64,000 bases of DNA from Thalassospira marina (GCF_002844375.1 NZ_CP024199.1:1314001-1378000), one strand, 5' to 3'. Shown: positions 8,636 to 17,341, numbered from the stretch's first letter. Numbers and translations are program-made. The notes: generated from the letters alone by a model not told the origin.

Positions 8636-9702
8636 GCGGTGTTACCCTGCGCCGGGTCAAGGCAGACGAGGCGGAAACACGCCTGGATCGCTGGTTCAAG
8701 CGCAATTGCCCTGAATTTACCTTTGGCCAGGTGCAGAAATTTCTGCGCGGCGGCCAGATCCGTGTGGATGGCAAACGTGCCAAGGCCAACCAGCGCCTGG
8801 AACCGGGCCAGGAAATTCGCGTGCCACCCGTGCCTGTAATGTCGGGCGGGGGCGAAGCACCCTGGCAGGATGGTTCCTATGAACCACGCGCCAAAACCGG
8901 CCCGTCACGCATTGATGCCAGCGAGGACGACCTGCAGGCATTGCGCGATTCCGTGCTGTTTTATGACGAAGTTGTCCTGGCAATTAACAAACCCGCCGGT
9001 CTGGCTGTGCAGGGCGGGACCAATACCGCCCTTCATATCGATGGCATGCTGGATGCCCTGAAGCTTGACAGCAAGGAACGCCCCAAACTGGTGCACCGCC
9101 TTGATAAGGACACCAGCGGTGTGCTGCTGCTGGCCCGTTCGGCATCTGCTGCGGCGGCCCTGACGCGCGCGTTTAAGGATAAAACCACGCGCAAGCTTTA
9201 TTGGGCGCTGGTTGCAGGCGCACCTGCCGAACGCGAAGGCCTGATTGACGCACCGCTGGCAAAGCAGGGCGGCAAGGGCGGCGAAAAAATGGTAATCGAT
9301 GAAAAGCAGGGTAAAACCGCACAAACGGTGTACCGGCAGCTTGCCCGCGCCGGGCACAAGGCCGCCTGGCTGGCATTATCACCGCTAACCGGCCGTACCC
9401 ACCAGCTTCGCGCCCATACCGAGGCCATTGGCTGCCCGATTATTGGCGATGGCAAATATGGCGGGGCAAAAGCCTTTCGCGACGGTCTGGCAAACCAGAT
9501 GCATCTGCATGCCCGTGCAATTGATTTCCCGCATCCCGTTACCGGGCATCGCGTGGTGATCGAGGCACCGGTGCCCCCGCATTTCGCCGAAAGCCTGAAA
9601 ACGCTGAATTTCGATCCGAAAACTTTGACGAAGTTTTTGACGCCTGAAATTCACCGTGAAAAAGAAAAGAAACCTGCCCGCCGCGAAAGCTCCCGGCGCT
9701 AG
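8632..9702 (+). CDS. rluC: RluC/RluD-family 23S rRNA pseudouridine synthase
   Basis: Pseudouridine synthase, 356 aa, modifying uridines of 23S rRNA. An S4 RNA-binding domain (about 10-70: ETRLDRWFKRNCPEFTFGQVQKFLRGGQIRVDGKRA) precedes the catalytic domain with the HRLDKDTSGVLLLARS motif; the catalytic Asp is residue 158. The LTGRTHQLRAH motif is also intact. The C-terminal tail (EKEKKPARRESSRR) is basic. The start overlaps the crcB stop. Exact target uridines cannot be read from sequence; RluC-type is the better guess over RluD. Confidence 0.9.
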   Translation: MSGVTLRRVKADEAETRLDRWFKRNCPEFTFGQVQKFLRGGQIRVDGKRAKANQRLEPGQEIRVPPVPVMSGGGEAPWQDGSYEPRAKTGPSRIDASEDDLQALRDSVLFYDEVVLAINKPAGLAVQGGTNTALHIDGMLDALKLDSKERPKLVHRLDKDTSGVLLLARSASAAAALTRAFKDKTTRKLYWALVAGAPAEREGLIDAPLAKQGGKGGEKMVIDEKQGKTAQTVYRQLARAGHKAAWLALSPLTGRTHQLRAHTEAIGCPIIGDGKYGGAKAFRDGLANQMHLHARAIDFPHPVTGHRVVIEAPVPPHFAESLKTLNFDPKTLTKFLTPEIHREKEKKPARRESSRR

Positions 9703-9714
9703 GCTTTGAAAATC

Positions 9715-9764
9715 AACCCACCGGCAGGGCTGCCTTTTGGTGCCTGGCCGGTGGGTTTTATTTT
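9715..9764. terminator. Terminator between rluC and the 85-aa gene
   Basis: AACCCACCGGC (9715-9725) and GCCGGTGGGTT (9747-9757) form an 11-bp stem, followed by TTTATTTT on the plus strand. It ends rluC; the small gene on the other strand stops 14 bases beyond. Confidence 0.85.
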
Positions 9765-9777
9765 GCCGGTTATTTCC

Positions 9778-10035
9778 CTAGTGGGTGAAACGGGCAATAA
9801 AGGCCTTGTGGATGCAGCGCAGATGCGTGGCATGAACCTCCATGCCGCACAGGTCGCATTCCCGGGCGCGTTTCAGCAGCATATTGGCAATCTGCTGGCG
9901 TCCATGTGCGCTATGAACCAGATTTTCGCCTTCTTCCAGCGCACTAATGATCGGAATATGTTCGCATTCGGCAATAGCGCAGATTTCGTCTTCGTTAAGA
10001 TCGCTAAAGTCGAAGCAGTCTTTCAGGGTTAGCAT
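9778..10035 (-). CDS. Small Cys/His-rich protein of unknown function
   Basis: An 85-aa protein that I do not recognise. The coding call rests on a strong ribosome site (GGGAGGAAACC before the ATG) and a position ending at the rluC terminator. The N-terminal half is acidic and helical (LTLKDCFDFSDLNEDEICAIAECEHIPIISALEEGEN). The C-terminal part carries a cluster C-X2-C-X4-H-X2-H-X2-C-X-H (CDLCGMEVHATHLRCIH), which could bind a metal. The overlapping plus-strand frame 9706-10032 has no ribosome site and is rejected. Confidence 0.7.
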   Translation of the reverse strand: MLTLKDCFDFSDLNEDEICAIAECEHIPIISALEEGENLVHSAHGRQQIANMLLKRARECDLCGMEVHATHLRCIHKAFIARFTH

Positions 10036-10296
10036 GGTTTCCTCCCCTCGCTTTCGGGGCCGCTCCCAATTGTATTATATATTTCTAATGAATTACAGCG
10101 TGTGAAATTGCCCTTTGGGTTGAAGGGGTTGTGCGCAGTCTTCCGGCTTCGGTTCTTTTCGCGCGAAGACTCGGCGAAAATACCGCTTTGGGCTGGACCA
10201 ACCGGGCTTCGCACGCTACCTGTTATCGGATTGATTGAAGGATAGACGATAGGGTGCCATGTAAAGGCATGGCCGCACACAATACAGGGTTTGTGA

Positions 10297-10995
10297 ATGA
10301 CAACGGATTTGCTGCGACTTGTGATTTTTGACTGCGACGGAACCCTGGTAGACAGCCAGCACGCCATTGCCCACTGCATGGATCACGCTTTTGCCGAACA
10401 TGGCCTGGATTGCCCGGGCCTGGAAAAAACCCGCACCATTATCGGGCTAAGCCTGCCCGAAGCCATCACCCAGCTTGCACGTCCTGCAATGCTTGATGCC
10501 ACCCTGATTGATGCGGTCACCAACAGCTACAAGTCCGCCTTTTTCACCCTGCGTCAAAGCCCCGATTTTTTTGAACCCCTGTTTCCCGGCGTCATGGAAG
10601 TGATCGACAGCCTGGATCAGCGCGGCTGGCTTTCGGGTGTGGCAACAGGCAAGGCACGGCGTGGTCTGGATGCGGTGCTTGATCGCAACAATCTTTCACG
10701 CCGTTTTGTAACGCTTCAGACTTGCGATAACCACCCCTCGAAGCCACATCCTTCGATGCTGGAAGCCGCAATGAACGAAACGGGCACCGACCCGCGCAAT
10801 TGCGCCATGATCGGCGATACCACCTATGACATCGAAATGGGCCGGGCGGCAGGCATGCTGTCCATCGGTGTTGCCTGGGGCTATCACGACCGTGAAAAGC
10901 TTGAAGGCGCTGGCGCCCACGCTGTTATCGACCATTTTGACCAGCTACCCGCAATTTTGGACGAGTTATGGAAATCGGCCGAACAACCGGCCTGA
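10297..10995 (+). CDS. HAD-IA family hydrolase (phosphoglycolate phosphatase-like)
   Basis: Cytosolic haloacid dehalogenase-fold phosphatase, 232 aa. Motif I is FDCDGTLVDS with Asp12 (nucleophile) and Asp14 (acid/base); motif II is SGVATGKA; motif III contains the Lys of HPSKPHPSM; motif IV is MIGDTTYDIEMGRAAG. The helical cap at about 20-90 is of the phosphoglycolate phosphatase type. In alphaproteobacteria such a gene often sits between rluC and ATP12, which fits this neighbourhood. The next gene begins 15 bases later, so they form a likely operon. The substrate is not predictable. Confidence 0.88.
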   Translation: MTTDLLRLVIFDCDGTLVDSQHAIAHCMDHAFAEHGLDCPGLEKTRTIIGLSLPEAITQLARPAMLDATLIDAVTNSYKSAFFTLRQSPDFFEPLFPGVMEVIDSLDQRGWLSGVATGKARRGLDAVLDRNNLSRRFVTLQTCDNHPSKPHPSMLEAAMNETGTDPRNCAMIGDTTYDIEMGRAAGMLSIGVAWGYHDREKLEGAGAHAVIDHFDQLPAILDELWKSAEQPA

Positions 10996-11010
10996 GGCAA
11001 AGAAAAAGAT

Positions 11011-11508
11011 ATGACCGAAGAAAACTTCACCGCTGACGGGCAGGATATGGCCCTTCTGGACCCGGTAACTGTTGAAATCACTGTCCCGCGCGATCCCGAA
11101 GCTGCCTTTATCGCCTTTACCGAAGGATTTAGCGAATGGTGGCCGCGGGCAACCCACACCATTTCACGCGAGGAATGCACCGGCATTAAAATGCATCCCG
11201 GTCTTGGCGGTGAAATTATCGAAACGGCACGGGGCCGTGACCCGCAAATCTGGGGTAAAATCGAAATCTGGCTGCCGGGCGAACAGGTTGCCTTTACCTG
11301 GCATCCGGGTTGGGATGCCGGCGATTACACCCGTGTCAGTGTCAGCTTTGATCAAAATGCCTTTGGCCATTGCGTGGTCAAACTGGTGCATTGGGAATGG
11401 GAAAATCTTGGCGAAATCGCCAATGCCGTGCGTGATGGTTATGTCACTGGCTGGCAGCAGGTCTTTGGCGAGGTTTTCGCCACCTATTTGCGCCGGGGCA
11501 AAAAATAA
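11011..11508 (+). CDS. SRPBCC / AHSA1-like domain protein
   Basis: A 165-aa START/Bet v1-fold protein of the activator-of-Hsp90 homology 1 group. Evidence: the VTVEITVPRDPEAAFIAFTEGFSEWWP opening strand and helix, the GGEIIETARGRDPQIWGKIEIWLPGEQVAFTWHPG strands, and the long C-terminal helix (DGYVTGWQQVFGEVFATYLRR). Such proteins bind hydrophobic ligands, but no function is known for this one. Fifteen bases separate it from the HAD gene upstream, and a strong terminator follows. Confidence 0.85.
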   Translation: MTEENFTADGQDMALLDPVTVEITVPRDPEAAFIAFTEGFSEWWPRATHTISREECTGIKMHPGLGGEIIETARGRDPQIWGKIEIWLPGEQVAFTWHPGWDAGDYTRVSVSFDQNAFGHCVVKLVHWEWENLGEIANAVRDGYVTGWQQVFGEVFATYLRRGKK

Positions 11509-11544
11509 CCTGTCGGCATCAGGCGCTAAAGCCTTTTAAAGATC

Positions 11545-11586
11545 AACAGGCCGGTGGAAATATATCCACCGGCCTGTTTGTTTTTG
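11545..11586. terminator. Intrinsic terminator after SRPBCC gene
   Basis: AACAGGCCGGTGGA and TCCACCGGCCTGTT form a 13-14-bp stem around AATATA, followed by TTTGTTTTTG. Both strands have T-runs, so it can also serve the convergent HAD gene. Confidence 0.92.
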
Positions 11587-11656
11587 TAATGGCGCAGGTT
11601 CGGGGCAATGGTCCCCGTTTGGACGGGGCTGTTTGCGGCCCGCCGCGTCATGTGCC

Positions 11657-12271
11657 TTACAGCAGGCCACGTTCCATCAAATCCCGGCGCAGGCGGGTCG
11701 GGTCTCGGAACCAATGGGTGGCAAAGCCCATTTCGCGTGCCTGCTGAATGTTCTTTTCAGAATCATCAATAAACAGCGTCGTTTTGGGATCAAAGCCAAA
11801 CCGGCTGGCCGTCAGTTCGAAAATGCGCGGGTCGGGTTTGGCCAGTTTTTCCTGCCCCGAAACCAGAATTCCCTCAAAGCTTTGCAAAAACGCAAACCGC
11901 TCCAGCGCATGTGGCCAAGTCTGATGTGACCAGTTGGTCAAGGCATATAAATGAACTTCGTTTTTGCGTTTAAGTTCCTCAAGCAGGCGTTCGGTGCCCA
12001 AAATGGAACCTGCCAGCATTTCCGGCCAGCGATCGCGCCAGGCGGCAATCTGGTCGTGATATTTGGGGTGGCGGTGCTGTTGCTCGGGGATGGAATTTTC
12101 AAATTCCAGCGTCGCCTTGTCATGCAGAAAATTCCAGTGCGGGTGGCACACTTCGGCCAGGAAATATTCCATTTCGGCGGCATCGCTGAAAATCTTGCGA
12201 TACAGGTGGCGCGGGTCCCAATCAACCAGCACACCGCCCAGATCAAACAGCACTGTTTTAATTTCCTGCAT
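11657..12271 (-). CDS. HAD family phosphatase, YihX-like
   Basis: HAD-fold hydrolase of 204 aa. Motif I is FDLGGVLVDW with Asp10; the second Asp is replaced (DLG), as in the YihX-type alpha-D-glucose-1-phosphatases and related proteins. Motif II is ALTNWS, motif III is the Lys of KLAKPDPRIFEL, and motif IV is LFIDDSEKNIQQAREMG. The frame is open to a GTG at 12307, but the ATG at 12271 has a GCAGGAAAAC ribosome site. Convergent with the SRPBCC gene and divergent from the dienelactone hydrolase. The substrate is not known. Confidence 0.87.
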   Translation of the reverse strand: MQEIKTVLFDLGGVLVDWDPRHLYRKIFSDAAEMEYFLAEVCHPHWNFLHDKATLEFENSIPEQQHRHPKYHDQIAAWRDRWPEMLAGSILGTERLLEELKRKNEVHLYALTNWSHQTWPHALERFAFLQSFEGILVSGQEKLAKPDPRIFELTASRFGFDPKTTLFIDDSEKNIQQAREMGFATHWFRDPTRLRRDLMERGLL

Positions 12272-12667
12272 GTTTTCCTGCTCTTGGTTTGTGTTTATGG
12301 CGCCCACACTAGGGAAATTCGCCTGTAATTAAAAGTTGTCAAATCATGTCATGGGCGTTTCCGCCGGGCTTGGCCTGCATTTGCGTGTCTGGCGGTTGGG
12401 CAGGGGTGAAACTGTTCACACTGCGGATGGTTGCGGGCAGGTGCCCTTGGGCGCGGTTTTCCTGCAAATCGGGCATTTTTGGTGTTGCGGCACCAATATC
12501 ATGACAGGACTGTGATTTGCCATTTGCAACCGGCTGGGGAAGGATTTTGCCGAATGCAGCTTTAGTCGGGGTGGGGTGCAAATCGGCATTGGGGACAAAC
12601 AATTACGCCCCTGATGTTGCCCATATACGCAGCCACGCCGCATCAAACCAAAAATCAGGAGGCTTGG
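12272..12667. other. Divergent intergenic region, no gene recognised
   Basis: About 400 bases between two divergent genes, so it should hold two promoters. Short frames on the minus strand (12339-12602 and 12416-12646) have no ribosome site or family resemblance. Confidence 0.4.
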
Positions 12668-13492
12668 ATGTGTACGCTTGACGGATGTGGATCACATGAT
12701 CATTTGGGGCCGCCGCCAAAGGCAACAGATCAGGAACGACGCCTGTTTTTAAAAGGGCTGGCTGTTTTGCCGCTGGCAGTGGTGCTGGCCGATCCGATCC
12801 TGGCCCACGCCGCTGCCGAAACCCTGAAAAAGGTGACCATTACCGCGCCAACCGGTGAAACGATGGTTGCCGAAGTTATTTTGCCTGCCACCCTGCCGGC
12901 ACCTGCCGTGCTGTTGATCCATGAATGGTGGGGGCTGAACGACCAGATCCGCGCAACCGCTGCCGAATATGCCAATCAGGGCTTTATCGCCCTAGCGGTT
13001 GATCTGTATGGCAAACCTGCGGCCACAACGGCGGATGGAGCAAAATCGCTGATGTCATCGGTGGACCCGGTGGCGGCAACATCAAAGCTGAAAGCATCGG
13101 TTGCCTATTTGAAAGACCATAAGGATTGCACCGGCAAGGTGGGCGTTGTGGGCTGGTGTTTTGGTGGCGGATGGTCGCTGAATACCGCCCTTGCGACGGA
13201 TATTGATGCCTGCGTCATTTATTATGGCAATGTCGCGAAAACCCCGCAGCAACTGGCAAGCCTGAACGCGCCGGTGATGGGGCATTTCGGCACCCTCGAC
13301 CAGAATATCAATAAGGCCATGGTTGGCGGGTTCGAGGAATCCTTAAAACAGGCAGGCAAAACCGACTATCAGATTTTCTGGTACGAGGCGAACCACGCCT
13401 TCGCCAATCCCACGGGTGGCCGTTATGACGCCGAAGATGCCAAGCTTGCCTGGGAACGTACCCTGGGCTTCTTCAAGGAACATCTTGCCTGA
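12668..13492 (+). CDS. Dienelactone hydrolase family protein, Tat-exported
   Basis: Alpha/beta hydrolase of the dienelactone hydrolase family, 274 aa. The triad is Cys164 (GWCFGGG), Asp211 (GTLDQ) and His243 (EANHAFAN). The N-terminus carries a twin-arginine signal, ERRLFLKG followed by a hydrophobic stretch ending ILAHA, so the enzyme is probably exported folded to the periplasm; most relatives that degrade chloroaromatics are cytosolic. The ATG at 12668 is preceded by AGGAGG; the open frame from 12614 is not used. No aromatic degradation genes are nearby, so the substrate is unknown. Confidence 0.9.
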   Translation: MCTLDGCGSHDHLGPPPKATDQERRLFLKGLAVLPLAVVLADPILAHAAAETLKKVTITAPTGETMVAEVILPATLPAPAVLLIHEWWGLNDQIRATAAEYANQGFIALAVDLYGKPAATTADGAKSLMSSVDPVAATSKLKASVAYLKDHKDCTGKVGVVGWCFGGGWSLNTALATDIDACVIYYGNVAKTPQQLASLNAPVMGHFGTLDQNINKAMVGGFEESLKQAGKTDYQIFWYEANHAFANPTGGRYDAEDAKLAWERTLGFFKEHLA

Positions 13493-13528
13493 TCTGATGC
13501 TGATGCCATCCGGGATTTAACCAGTTAA

Positions 13529-13569
13529 AACGGGCCTGCGAAACCAGTCGCAGGCCCGTTATTTTGTTT
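13529..13569. terminator. Bidirectional terminator
   Basis: AACGGGCCTGCG and CGCAGGCCCGTT form a 12-bp perfect stem, with A-run before and T-rich tail after. It separates the dienelactone hydrolase gene from the convergent ABC permease gene. Confidence 0.9.
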
Positions 13570-13624
13570 GCGCGCCCGGGTTAATACAGGCGGCGATGCT
13601 GGCTGATATGTGCTTTGCCGCAGT

Positions 13625-14395
13625 CTAGCCGTTCGGATTGGCGCGGTTGGCCCAGCGGGTGGACCGGCGTTCGACGATGTTGAAAAATTCATACATCAGA
13701 ATGCCCATCACCGCGATTACCAGCAAACCGGCAAAAACCAGCGGCATGTTGAATTTCGATGATGCCGACAGCATCAGATAACCAACACCGATATTCGATG
13801 CCACCGTTTCCGAAATCACCGAACCGACAAAAGCCAGCGTAATGGCGACCTTCAGGGATGCAAAGAAATAGGGCAGGGCGCGCGGAAAGCCCACCTTGAA
13901 CAGGATATCGGTGCGCGTCGCGCCAAGGGATCGCAGCACATCGCGCAATTCCGGTTCCAGGGTGGCAAGGCCGGTTGCCACATTCACCACGATCGGGAAG
14001 AACGAAATGATAAAGGCGGTAATAACCGCTGGCACCGTGCCAATGCCAAACCACATCACCAGCACGGGCACCAGTGCAACCTTGGGGACCGAATTGAACC
14101 CGACCAGAATGGGGTTGGCCGCCGTATAAATCGCCCGGCTGGACCCGACAAGTGCGCCCAGCAACACACCAAATACAACCGCAATCGCAAAGCCGAATAC
14201 GGTTGTATAAAGCGTTTGCGCGGCATGCATCCAGATGGCGGCGCGAAATTTCCACGCGGCCTCAAGGCTGGCCGACGGGGTGGGCAAAACATAGTCCGGA
14301 ATATGAAACAGCCGCACGATACCTTCCCATAACAGGAAAAGGACAATCGCGCTGATCCACGGGGTGGCCCGGCTTTGAAGGGTGCGTTTGGTCAT
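13625..14395 (-). CDS. ABC transporter permease (nitrate/taurine/NMT1 class)
   Basis: Inner-membrane permease of 256 aa with about six membrane segments and the binding-protein-dependent transport loop (SLGATRTDILFKVGFPRALPYFFASLKVAITLAFVG; the EAA-type motif is present as RSLGA...G...P.ALP). It belongs to the SsuC/TauC/ThiX group. It is the last gene of the operon binding protein - ATPase - permease, with 17 bases to the ATPase gene. The transported compound is unknown; pyrimidine/thiamine precursors, sulfonates and similar small molecules are the usual substrates of the class. Confidence 0.88.
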   Translation of the reverse strand: MTKRTLQSRATPWISAIVLFLLWEGIVRLFHIPDYVLPTPSASLEAAWKFRAAIWMHAAQTLYTTVFGFAIAVVFGVLLGALVGSSRAIYTAANPILVGFNSVPKVALVPVLVMWFGIGTVPAVITAFIISFFPIVVNVATGLATLEPELRDVLRSLGATRTDILFKVGFPRALPYFFASLKVAITLAFVGSVISETVASNIGVGYLMLSASSKFNMPLVFAGLLVIAVMGILMYEFFNIVERRSTRWANRANPNG

Positions 14396-14412
14396 GGTCT
14401 TTGCCCTTTCGC

Positions 14413-15198
14413 CTAGGCTGCGCGTACATCACGGATATAGCTGCGCAATTCGTGCACCAGATCGGTAAATGGCTGGGTAAAGGTTGTTTCCTGGTCCCGC
14501 GGACGGGGCAGGGTGTTTTCGCGTGCCACCAGTATTTTGCCCGGCCGTTTGGACATCACATAAACCGTGTCGGCCAGATAGGCGGCCTCGCGCAGATCAT
14601 GGGTGACCAGAATCACGGTAAAGGGCCGCTTTATCCAAAGATTTTGCAAAATGTCCCACAATTCTTCGCGGGTAAAAGCATCAAGTGCGCCAAAGGGCTC
14701 GTCAAGCATCAGCAGGTCGGGTTCATGTATCAGGGCGCGGCACAGCGAAGCGCGTTGCTGCATCCCTCCTGAAAGCTCCCAGGGATATTTGTTTTCGTAC
14801 CCGGCCAGTCCGACAGTTGCCAAAAGCTCTTTGGCGCGTTCGATATATTCCTGCTTGTGTTTGCGAATGCGGCTGCGATGGGGTTTTACAATTTCCAGCG
14901 GCAGCAGCACGTTATCAAGCGTTGTGCGCCAGGGCAGCAGGGTCGGGTTCTGAAATGCCATGCCAACAATCTTAAGCGGTCCGGCCACTTCGTGGGCATC
15001 CACGATGACCGTACCTTCGCTGGGGGGCATCAATCCCGATACCAGTTTCAGCAGGGATGATTTGCCACATCCCGAAGGTCCGACAACGGCAATAAACTCG
15101 CCCTTGCGGATCTTCATATCCGTCGTATCAAGCGCAAGGTCATCCCCCTCGCTATAACGCAGCGTGACATTGTTTAGCTCGACAAAACTGCTCGACAC
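14413..15198 (-). CDS. ABC transporter ATP-binding protein (SsuB/TauB-like)
   Basis: ATPase subunit of the importer, 261 aa from the GTG at 15198 (GGGAGAATAAGGCT upstream). The frame is open to 15393, but that part overlaps the binding-protein gene and is not ATPase-like. Walker A GPSGCGKSS, Q-loop AFQNPTLLPWRT, signature LSGGMQQRASLCRAL, Walker B LLMLDEPFGALD and switch His VTHDLREA are all intact. It lies 49 bases after the binding-protein gene and 17 before the permease gene, giving one operon. Confidence 0.93.
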   Translation of the reverse strand: MSSSFVELNNVTLRYSEGDDLALDTTDMKIRKGEFIAVVGPSGCGKSSLLKLVSGLMPPSEGTVIVDAHEVAGPLKIVGMAFQNPTLLPWRTTLDNVLLPLEIVKPHRSRIRKHKQEYIERAKELLATVGLAGYENKYPWELSGGMQQRASLCRALIHEPDLLMLDEPFGALDAFTREELWDILQNLWIKRPFTVILVTHDLREAAYLADTVYVMSKRPGKILVARENTLPRPRDQETTFTQPFTDLVHELRSYIRDVRAA

Positions 15199-15247
15199 AG
15201 CCTTATTCTCCCTGCTGTCCTGGTGCTTGGCGCGTTTGTTATTTGTG

Positions 15248-16270
15248 TTATTTGATTTTGCGTTCTTCTTCGCCCGGCATGTAAATGCTGGTGAAAATAT
15301 CGGCAACTTTCGGCGGGTTCTGCAGGCCAAAGGCCAGGCTGACCTGTTCGATGGCTTTTTCCATGCGGTCGGTCGAAATCGGGCCCATGCCATGTGCCAG
15401 GACTTCGTCGGTAATGACGTTATCCTCGATCACCATGTTCAGGCGTTCGGTTTCCAGGTCCGGGTCGATCAGCGGGTCAACTTCCTTAAGGGCTTCAATC
15501 GCCTCTTCGGGGTTGGCAATCGCATCGCGCCAGCCTTTGACAACCGCGCGCAGGAAACCGCGCAACTGGTCACCATGATTTTCCATCATGTCCTTGGATG
15601 CCAGAATGCCGTTGCCATAAAAATCCAGGCCGTAATCGGCATATTTGAAGACAACCATGTCTTCCTTTTTGATGCCCTGGTTTTCAAGGTTCAGGACCGA
15701 TGTAAAATAGTGACCCGAAATGCCATCCACATCGCCGCGCACCAGCATCGGTTCGCGCAGGGGCGGGTCCATCGCTTCCCATTTCACATCATCAAGCGAT
15801 AACCCGGTTGCCTTGGCAAAGGCCGGAAACAGCTTGCGCGAGGCATCAAATACCGGCGCGCCCAGTGTTTTGCCTTTCAGGTCTTCCGGCTTGTTAATGC
15901 CGCTTTTTTTCAGCATGAACAGCGAAAAGGGCGGGCGGTCATAAACCATGAAAATGGACTTCATGGCCTGGTCGGGGTGGGTGGCGTTGAATTCAACCAG
16001 TGAATTGATATCGGCAAAGGAAATGTCATAGGCGCCGCTGGCAACCCGCGTAATCGCCCCGACCGAGCCATTGCCCGAATCAATCGTGACATCCAGTCCT
16101 TCGTCGGCAAAATAGCCCTTCTTCTTGGCAAGAATATAAGGTGCGGTATGGCCTTCAAATTTCCAGTCGAGGGAAAATTTGATCGGCGTATCTGCGCGTG
16201 CGGAATGCCCTGCGACCAGCGCCGCAACCCCAAGGGTCAGTGCCGCAACCCGTAAACCTAGTTTACCCAT
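15248..16270 (-). CDS. ABC transporter substrate-binding protein, NMT1/THI5-like
   Basis: Periplasmic binding protein of 340 aa. A signal peptide (KLGLRVAALTLGVAALVAGHSARA) is followed by the NMT1/THI5 pattern: IKFSLDWKFEGHTAPYILAKKKGYFADEGLDVTIDSGNGS. The ATG at 16270 has an AGGAGA site 8 bases upstream; the frame is open to 16309. The family binds pyrimidine thiamine precursors, sulfonates, nitrate, riboflavin and others, so the ligand is not fixed by sequence. No TPP riboswitch is visible in the leader (16271-16546), which argues weakly against a thiamine role. First gene of the importer operon. Confidence 0.88.
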   Translation of the reverse strand: MGKLGLRVAALTLGVAALVAGHSARADTPIKFSLDWKFEGHTAPYILAKKKGYFADEGLDVTIDSGNGSVGAITRVASGAYDISFADINSLVEFNATHPDQAMKSIFMVYDRPPFSLFMLKKSGINKPEDLKGKTLGAPVFDASRKLFPAFAKATGLSLDDVKWEAMDPPLREPMLVRGDVDGISGHYFTSVLNLENQGIKKEDMVVFKYADYGLDFYGNGILASKDMMENHGDQLRGFLRAVVKGWRDAIANPEEAIEALKEVDPLIDPDLETERLNMVIEDNVITDEVLAHGMGPISTDRMEKAIEQVSLAFGLQNPPKVADIFTSIYMPGEEERKIK

Positions 16271-16546
16271 CTGTCGAAGTCTCCTGATTGTATCGCGTTT
16301 TTGCGACATGTTTCATTGCCTCAAGCCCAAAAACCCGCCTGATACCAGCAAGCACCGTGCCATATTTCTGCCTTGGTCTGTTCCCGGCGGCTTTGGCGGG
16401 ATTGGGCCGGTTGCTGGAATGGATAAAAGTTGGGCGATGGAATGTGCTGTGTAAAAAATATGCAAAATTTTGCGGAAAATGCCGTGAATGCTGTTTTTGG
16501 CATCAAATCGCTTGCGTCTTTTTGCGGATTTGGGCATATCGCCCCT

Positions 16547-17263
16547 ATGGTAAATTCATCGATCAAACGGTTTTACAAGAGCGTCACCGCGGTTCCCGAC
16601 CAAAACGGGGCGGGCTTTCGCGTTCATCTGGATGGCAGGGCGGTAAAAACCCCGGCCAAGGCCGAATTTGTGCTGCCCAATCAGGCCCTTGCAAACCAGA
16701 TTGCCGCGGAATGGGATGCGCAGGGCGAACATATTGTTCCCGCCACCATGCCGCATATGCAGCTTGCCGCAACTGCGATTGACCGTGTCGCGCCCAACCG
16801 TGCCACCGTTATCGCCGAGCTGACAGGATATGGCCGCAGCGACCTTTTATGTTATCGCGCGCAATATCCTGATGATCTGGTTGGGCGCCAGAACGAACAG
16901 TGGCAGCCGCTGCTGGACTGGGCGGCAGGTGAATTTTCAATCGTGTTGAAGGTCACCCAGGGCGTTATGCCCGTTGTCCAGGAAGATGCTGCCCTTCTGG
17001 CCATTCAGGATATCATCGAACCGCTTGATGACCACGAACTGGCCGCTTTGCACACCCTGATTACTGTTTCGGGTTCGGTGGTGATTGGTCTGGCCGTGTT
17101 TCATGGCCGTCTTGACCCCGCCCAGGCATTTGAGATTTCCCAGATCGATGAAAGCTATGCCATCGAAAACTGGGGTGAAGACGCCGAAGCAACCGCACGT
17201 CGCGAACGTTTGCGTCACGAACTTCTTTCTGCTGGTGCGTTCCTGGATCTGCTGCGGCAGTAA
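16547..17263 (+). CDS. ATP12 family F1-ATPase assembly chaperone
   Basis: ATP12-type chaperone, which in mitochondria protects the alpha subunit during F1 assembly; alphaproteobacteria have the homologue. 238 aa from the ATG at 16547; the frame is open from 16430, but that leader (MGDGMCCVKN...) is unlike the family, which starts near KRFYK. Signature segments: FRVHLDGRAVKTPAKAEFVLPNQALANQIAAEWDAQ, ATTMPHMQLAATAIDRV-like helix, YGRSDLLCYRA, and the terminal E.LR.ELLSAGAFLDLL. It is divergent from the ABC importer operon. Confidence 0.9.
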   Translation: MVNSSIKRFYKSVTAVPDQNGAGFRVHLDGRAVKTPAKAEFVLPNQALANQIAAEWDAQGEHIVPATMPHMQLAATAIDRVAPNRATVIAELTGYGRSDLLCYRAQYPDDLVGRQNEQWQPLLDWAAGEFSIVLKVTQGVMPVVQEDAALLAIQDIIEPLDDHELAALHTLITVSGSVVIGLAVFHGRLDPAQAFEISQIDESYAIENWGEDAEATARRERLRHELLSAGAFLDLLRQ

Positions 17264-17307
17264 CATTATATTGCCGCGCGGCACATATGCCCGGTTTGGC
17301 TGATTTA

Positions 17308-17341
17308 CAGGCATCTTTCCCATGGGAAGGTGCCTGTTTTG
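17308..17341 (+). terminator. Intrinsic terminator after the ATP12 gene
   Basis: CAGGCATCTTTCC and GGAAGGTGCCTG pair with one bulge/wobble around a CATG loop, followed by TTTT. Confidence 0.75.

Noticed and set aside
9706..10032. 108-aa plus-strand frame after rluC
   Set aside because: It begins inside the rluC terminator, has no ribosome site and overlaps the better supported minus-strand 85-aa gene.
12339..12646. Small minus-strand genes in the HAD-dienelactone hydrolase gap
   Set aside because: Low-complexity translations without start signals; the region is better read as two divergent promoters.
16271..16546. TPP riboswitch upstream of the NMT1/THI5-like importer
   Set aside because: The conserved CTGAGA and ACCTGATCTGGGTAAT-type elements are absent on the minus strand.
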